Shown: positions 61,144-64,000 of the stretch, in pieces
How positions within the stretch are numbered: the stretch's first letter is position 1
How the letters are laid out: each line of letters begins with the position of its first letter
Origin: Microplitis mediator
Lineage: Eukaryota > Arthropoda > Insecta > Hymenoptera > Braconidae
DNA length: 64,000 bases
NCBI RefSeq assembly: GCF_029852145.1
Contig: NC_079974.1
Location: 20,624,082-20,688,081 of the forward strand
Reading direction: 5' to 3'
Translations under genes and position numbers: made by a program
The notes under the pieces: model-generated
What the model was told of the DNA's origin: nothing
The model's database searches: none
Seen by the model: only the letters and a program-made list of their open reading frames with translations

Positions 61144-62040
61144 ATGAGTGTAAATGTAGCAGGCATCGGATAACAAATCAAAAAATGATAATAATTAAAA
61201 AAGACAAAACTCATGCCTTTATTTTTGAAAAATCTGATGATGGTATTTTTAAAATTTTTTAAATTTTCATTAATTAATTCAATAAATTCATCTTTTGATT
61301 TTTTAAAAAATTTTGATATCAAATATAAAGCCAGAAAATGATAATAAATTTAAAAAAAAAAAATTCATACCTTTATTTTTAAAACATCTGATGATGGTAT
61401 TTTTTAAATTTTCATTAATTCTTTTAATATCTTCATCTATTGATTTTTTAAAAAATTTTGATATCGGATAACAAATCAAAAAATGATAATTAAAAAAAAA
61501 AATGCTTTTATTTTTTAAATTAAAAATCTAACGATGAAGATATTAAAAGAATTAATGAAAATTTTAAAAATTGAAAAAACACCATCGTCAGATTTTTCAA
61601 AAATGAAGAAATGATGATTTTTTTTTTTTGTGTAATGAATTTTTGCGAAGTCATGAGCTCCAGAAAAAACTAATATATTAATTTAAAAAATGACTGAAAC
61701 CATCATTTTTTAATAAAAAAATATGTTCAATTATCAAATTTGATAAATATTTGATAATGGGTTGCTTTGTGAGAGCTTCCTAAAATTTTGTTTTTGAATT
61801 TAAAATTTTTTGGCGCGTAAAAAAAGTATTTTCATCATTACCATTTGTAGATAATTTCCCGAAAAATAAATCCCCCCTAAGCGAATTTCTGAAAAGTGCT
61901 CCAATTCGGAGATATCTTTAACTAAACTTTTTTTTAAGGGCTAAGAGCTAACTTCAGGGTCATGCAGGCATGAGACAAATTTATAATTACAAATAAATGA
62001 ATTAAATAATTAAAAATATAAAAATAAAAGAATGTGGGCA
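61144..62040. repeat. Decayed repeat cluster upstream of ALKBH1
   Basis: Starts with an ATGAGTGT-type MITE end (ATGAGTGTAAATGTAGCAGG). It continues with three direct or inverted partial copies of a unit containing AATCTGATGATGGTATTTTT and TTTTAAAAAATTTTGATATC (about 61180-61600). A relic MITE end GAGCTAACTTCAGGGTCAT lies near 61945-61965. No gene. Confidence 0.55.
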
Positions 62041-62079
62041 TGGGTGCCGTAAGATTACGGGTTATTTACAAAGTGTCCC

Positions 62080-62093
62080 GTGCGCATGCGTGA
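62080..62093. promoter_or_regulatory. NRF1/Ewg-like site in the ALKBH1 promoter
   Basis: GTGCGCATGCGTG at 62080-62092 matches the palindromic TGCGCATGCGC motif bound by NRF-1 and its insect homologue Ewg, and lies about 70 bp upstream of the ATG. Binding is inferred from the motif. Confidence 0.55.
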
Positions 62094-62159
62094 AAGTGGA
62101 GAAAATCTACATTACCAATTTAAAAAGTGGCAGCGTAAATTATTCAAATATGAATAAAT

Positions 62160-63411
62160 ATGTTCCGAGATCACTTCAAATATTACAAAAGTCGTAATCC
62201 ATCTCCGAAATTTGAAGACGTCATTGATATTAATAATTCCACAAAAGTAATATATCAATTTTTTATTCGCTAATTTAAATTTTGAATTTACATTCTTTGA
62301 TTTAATATTTTTAGGTTAGACAAGTATCTGCTAAATGGATATTAAAATGCCCAAGAGTATTTGCTTTAGGATTGACAGATGTATCATCATGGAAAATATA
62401 TGAATTTAATGATATACCAGGTATAGAAAATTTTATTGATAATGATACTAAAGTCAGGTGACGTCTAAAAATTTTTGGATTTTTTTTAAAATGACAAATA
62501 ATAAAAAATTAAATATTTTAAAAAATTGCACTTATAGTTTTTTAAATTTTCTACATGTGCATTTTTGTTTTTTGTTTTTTACTGACAGATTCGTTGGAAA
62601 AAAAATCCTAAAATTAGTAGTCTGTCATCCATCAATAATTATTGATGATAAGTTTTTTTAATGATGTCTATTTTAAATTTTAAATTCAAAAATAGGTTTA
62701 ATATTTATTAAAAATCCATTTACGTCTGCTGGACAACGTCACTGGATCACAAAGTGCCTGAGAGATTACCCGAGGAAGCCAAATAAATTAAATATAGATG
62801 CGCATGGTCTTCTGGAAGACAACGAGACCTGGTGGGATGTTTGTACGAGAAGCGACGACCGTGCGGTTGGTTTGATTCCTAAATCGCGTTGGGCAACGAT
62901 GGGGTACCATCATAACTGGGATACTAAACATTACTCTGAAGATATACGAACAGAAATGCCAGGAGATTTAGCTGAGATGTCAAAAGTATTTGCCGAAGCA
63001 CTTGGATTTAAAGATTTTAATGCTGAAGCCGCTATAATTAATTACTATCGCATGAACTCAACCCTTGCTGGTCATACTGATCATTCGGAAGTTGATCTTC
63101 ATGCCCCGTTGATCTCCATAAGCTTTGGACAGACAGCGGTTTTTTTAATCGGGGGTTCAAAGCTCGAGGATCCAGCCAATGGTATTTTTATTCGCAGTGG
63201 CGATGTTGTCATCATGACCGGGCAGTCGCGTTTGAATTATCATGGAGTTCCCAGGATTTTAGCTGATGAATCCTTGACTTGGGAACTAGATGAAGGCATT
63301 TGTTTAAATAGTGATCATGACTGGAGTAAAGCCAAAACTTTTATCAATGAAACGAGGATCAATATCAATGTCAGACAAGTTTTGAAACCTGGACAGCGTA
63401 ATTTGTGTTAA
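62160..63411 (+). CDS. ALKBH1: ALKBH1, Fe(II)/2-oxoglutarate-dependent dioxygenase
   Basis: AlkB-family enzyme; animal ALKBH1 demethylates or oxidises tRNA bases and has been reported to act on DNA, in nucleus and mitochondria. Exons 62160-62246, 62315-62420 and 62696-63411 are phase-consistent and give 302 residues, shorter than human (389) mainly at the N- and C-termini. The double-stranded beta-helix fold is recognised by NYYR (180-183), the iron ligands in HTD (His191, Asp193) and His247 (NYHGVPRIL), and Arg291 in NINVRQV for 2-oxoglutarate. The pattern SRWATMGYHHNWDTKHYS (128-145) is typical of ALKBH1. The start follows AAAT, with A at -3. Intron 2 contains a MITE. AATAAA lies at 63463-63468, 51 bp after the stop. 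Confidence 0.95.
62442..62639. mobile_element. hAT-like MITE in ALKBH1 intron 2
   Basis: Diverged copy starting ATGATACTAAAGTCAGGTGA and retaining the internal block (GCACTTATAG to CTACATGTGCAT). Flanked by TATTGATA (62434-62441) and TATTGATG (62640-62647). Together with flanking DNA it makes up most of the 275-bp intron. Confidence 0.7.
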
Positions 63412-64000
63412 AGTATTTGATTATTTATTTATAAATATAAATATATTTTGTTGTACAGTTTAAATAAATTTTATATTAAATTATGATAATTAGTAGGAAA
63501 AAAAATTTTTAATGAATAGAAAGTCATCTAGTTAATGGACAGTTGGAGACATTGATTATATTTTCAGCAATTAATGCCATTCAGTAAGAAAATATATCTA
63601 ATTATTTATACTCATGTACTGGGCTGGTATATCGTGAGTTTCCGAGTGGCTGATTGATTAAATGCTGGATCTTTTATTAAAGATTTCAATATTATGTTCG
63701 TGGCTTCTTTTATTGCAGAGTTTAGGATAAAATTTTGTGATGCCACTGGAATATTTTTAACCATTTTAATTCTTAATTTTTAAATAGACTAGAGATCACT
63801 GAAATCAAGGAATTAATTTTGATAAAATCTTTCGGTGTTTAGCCGTCTGATAATCAAATTATTTATAAGACATAAATATTTAAAGTAATTTACTCGTAAT
63901 ATCGAATTTTTTTATAAAAACTTATAAATTATCGGACATCTGCTAATTTGCGTATCATCAATACTCATAAATGTGAATTTAGCAGACATGAGAAATTTTA
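63412..64000. other. ALKBH1 3' flank and edge MITE fragments
   Basis: AT-rich. A MITE right end (GGACATCTGCTAATTTGCGT to ATCAT) is at about 63930-63958, and an ATGTGAATTTAGCAGACATG left end near 63970 runs off the window. Confidence 0.5.

Overview
This is a eukaryotic nuclear window, very AT-rich, with small phase-matched exons, long introns and dense non-autonomous transposons. The gene content (an insect-type organic anion transporter with N- and C-terminal extensions, a PRL-type phosphatase ending in a CAAX box, PI31, XRCC1 and ALKBH1) points to an arthropod and most likely an insect. Compact AT-rich introns and the MITE load would suit a parasitoid wasp, but I cannot prove the order from sequence alone. 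I found no rRNA gene, intact tRNA gene, CRISPR array or intact autonomous transposon.

Layout. 1-12.3 kb: intergenic DNA made of tandem repeats and terminal-inverted-repeat (TIR) elements, with one isolated GC-rich candidate exon near 1.4 kb. 12.4-23.1 kb: an Oatp gene on the + strand, reconstructed as 15 exons and 995 residues with every splice phase matching. 23.1-45.5 kb: repeat-rich DNA holding candidate promoters and 5' UTR exons, probably for the next gene. 45.6-48.4 kb: PRL-1 on the + strand, 4 coding exons, 175 residues. 51.9-54.6 kb: PI31 on the - strand, 5 exons, 292 residues. 55.9-57.5 kb: XRCC1 on the - strand, 2 exons, 498 residues. 59.3-60.0 kb: an unexplained GC-rich island. 62.2-63.4 kb: ALKBH1 on the + strand, 3 exons, 302 residues.

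The genes do not form one pathway. XRCC1 (single-strand break repair) and ALKBH1 (nucleic-acid demethylation) are neighbours with related themes. PI31 and PRL-1 are a proteasome regulator and a membrane-attached phosphatase.

The most distinctive feature is the transposon landscape. One family of about 200-bp palindromic elements occurs about 25 times in 64 kb. Thirteen copies are flanked by 8-9 bp direct repeats that I could read, as expected for hAT-type insertion. Several copies are nested in each other or in other elements, one pair shares a target site present three times, and one has a duplicated 'empty site' 0.5 kb away. The other notable points are a roughly 12-residue basophilic-kinase-like repeat in the transporter N-terminus, a Cys cluster and an unusual BRCT in XRCC1, and several unrelated tandem arrays that share a period near 185 bp.
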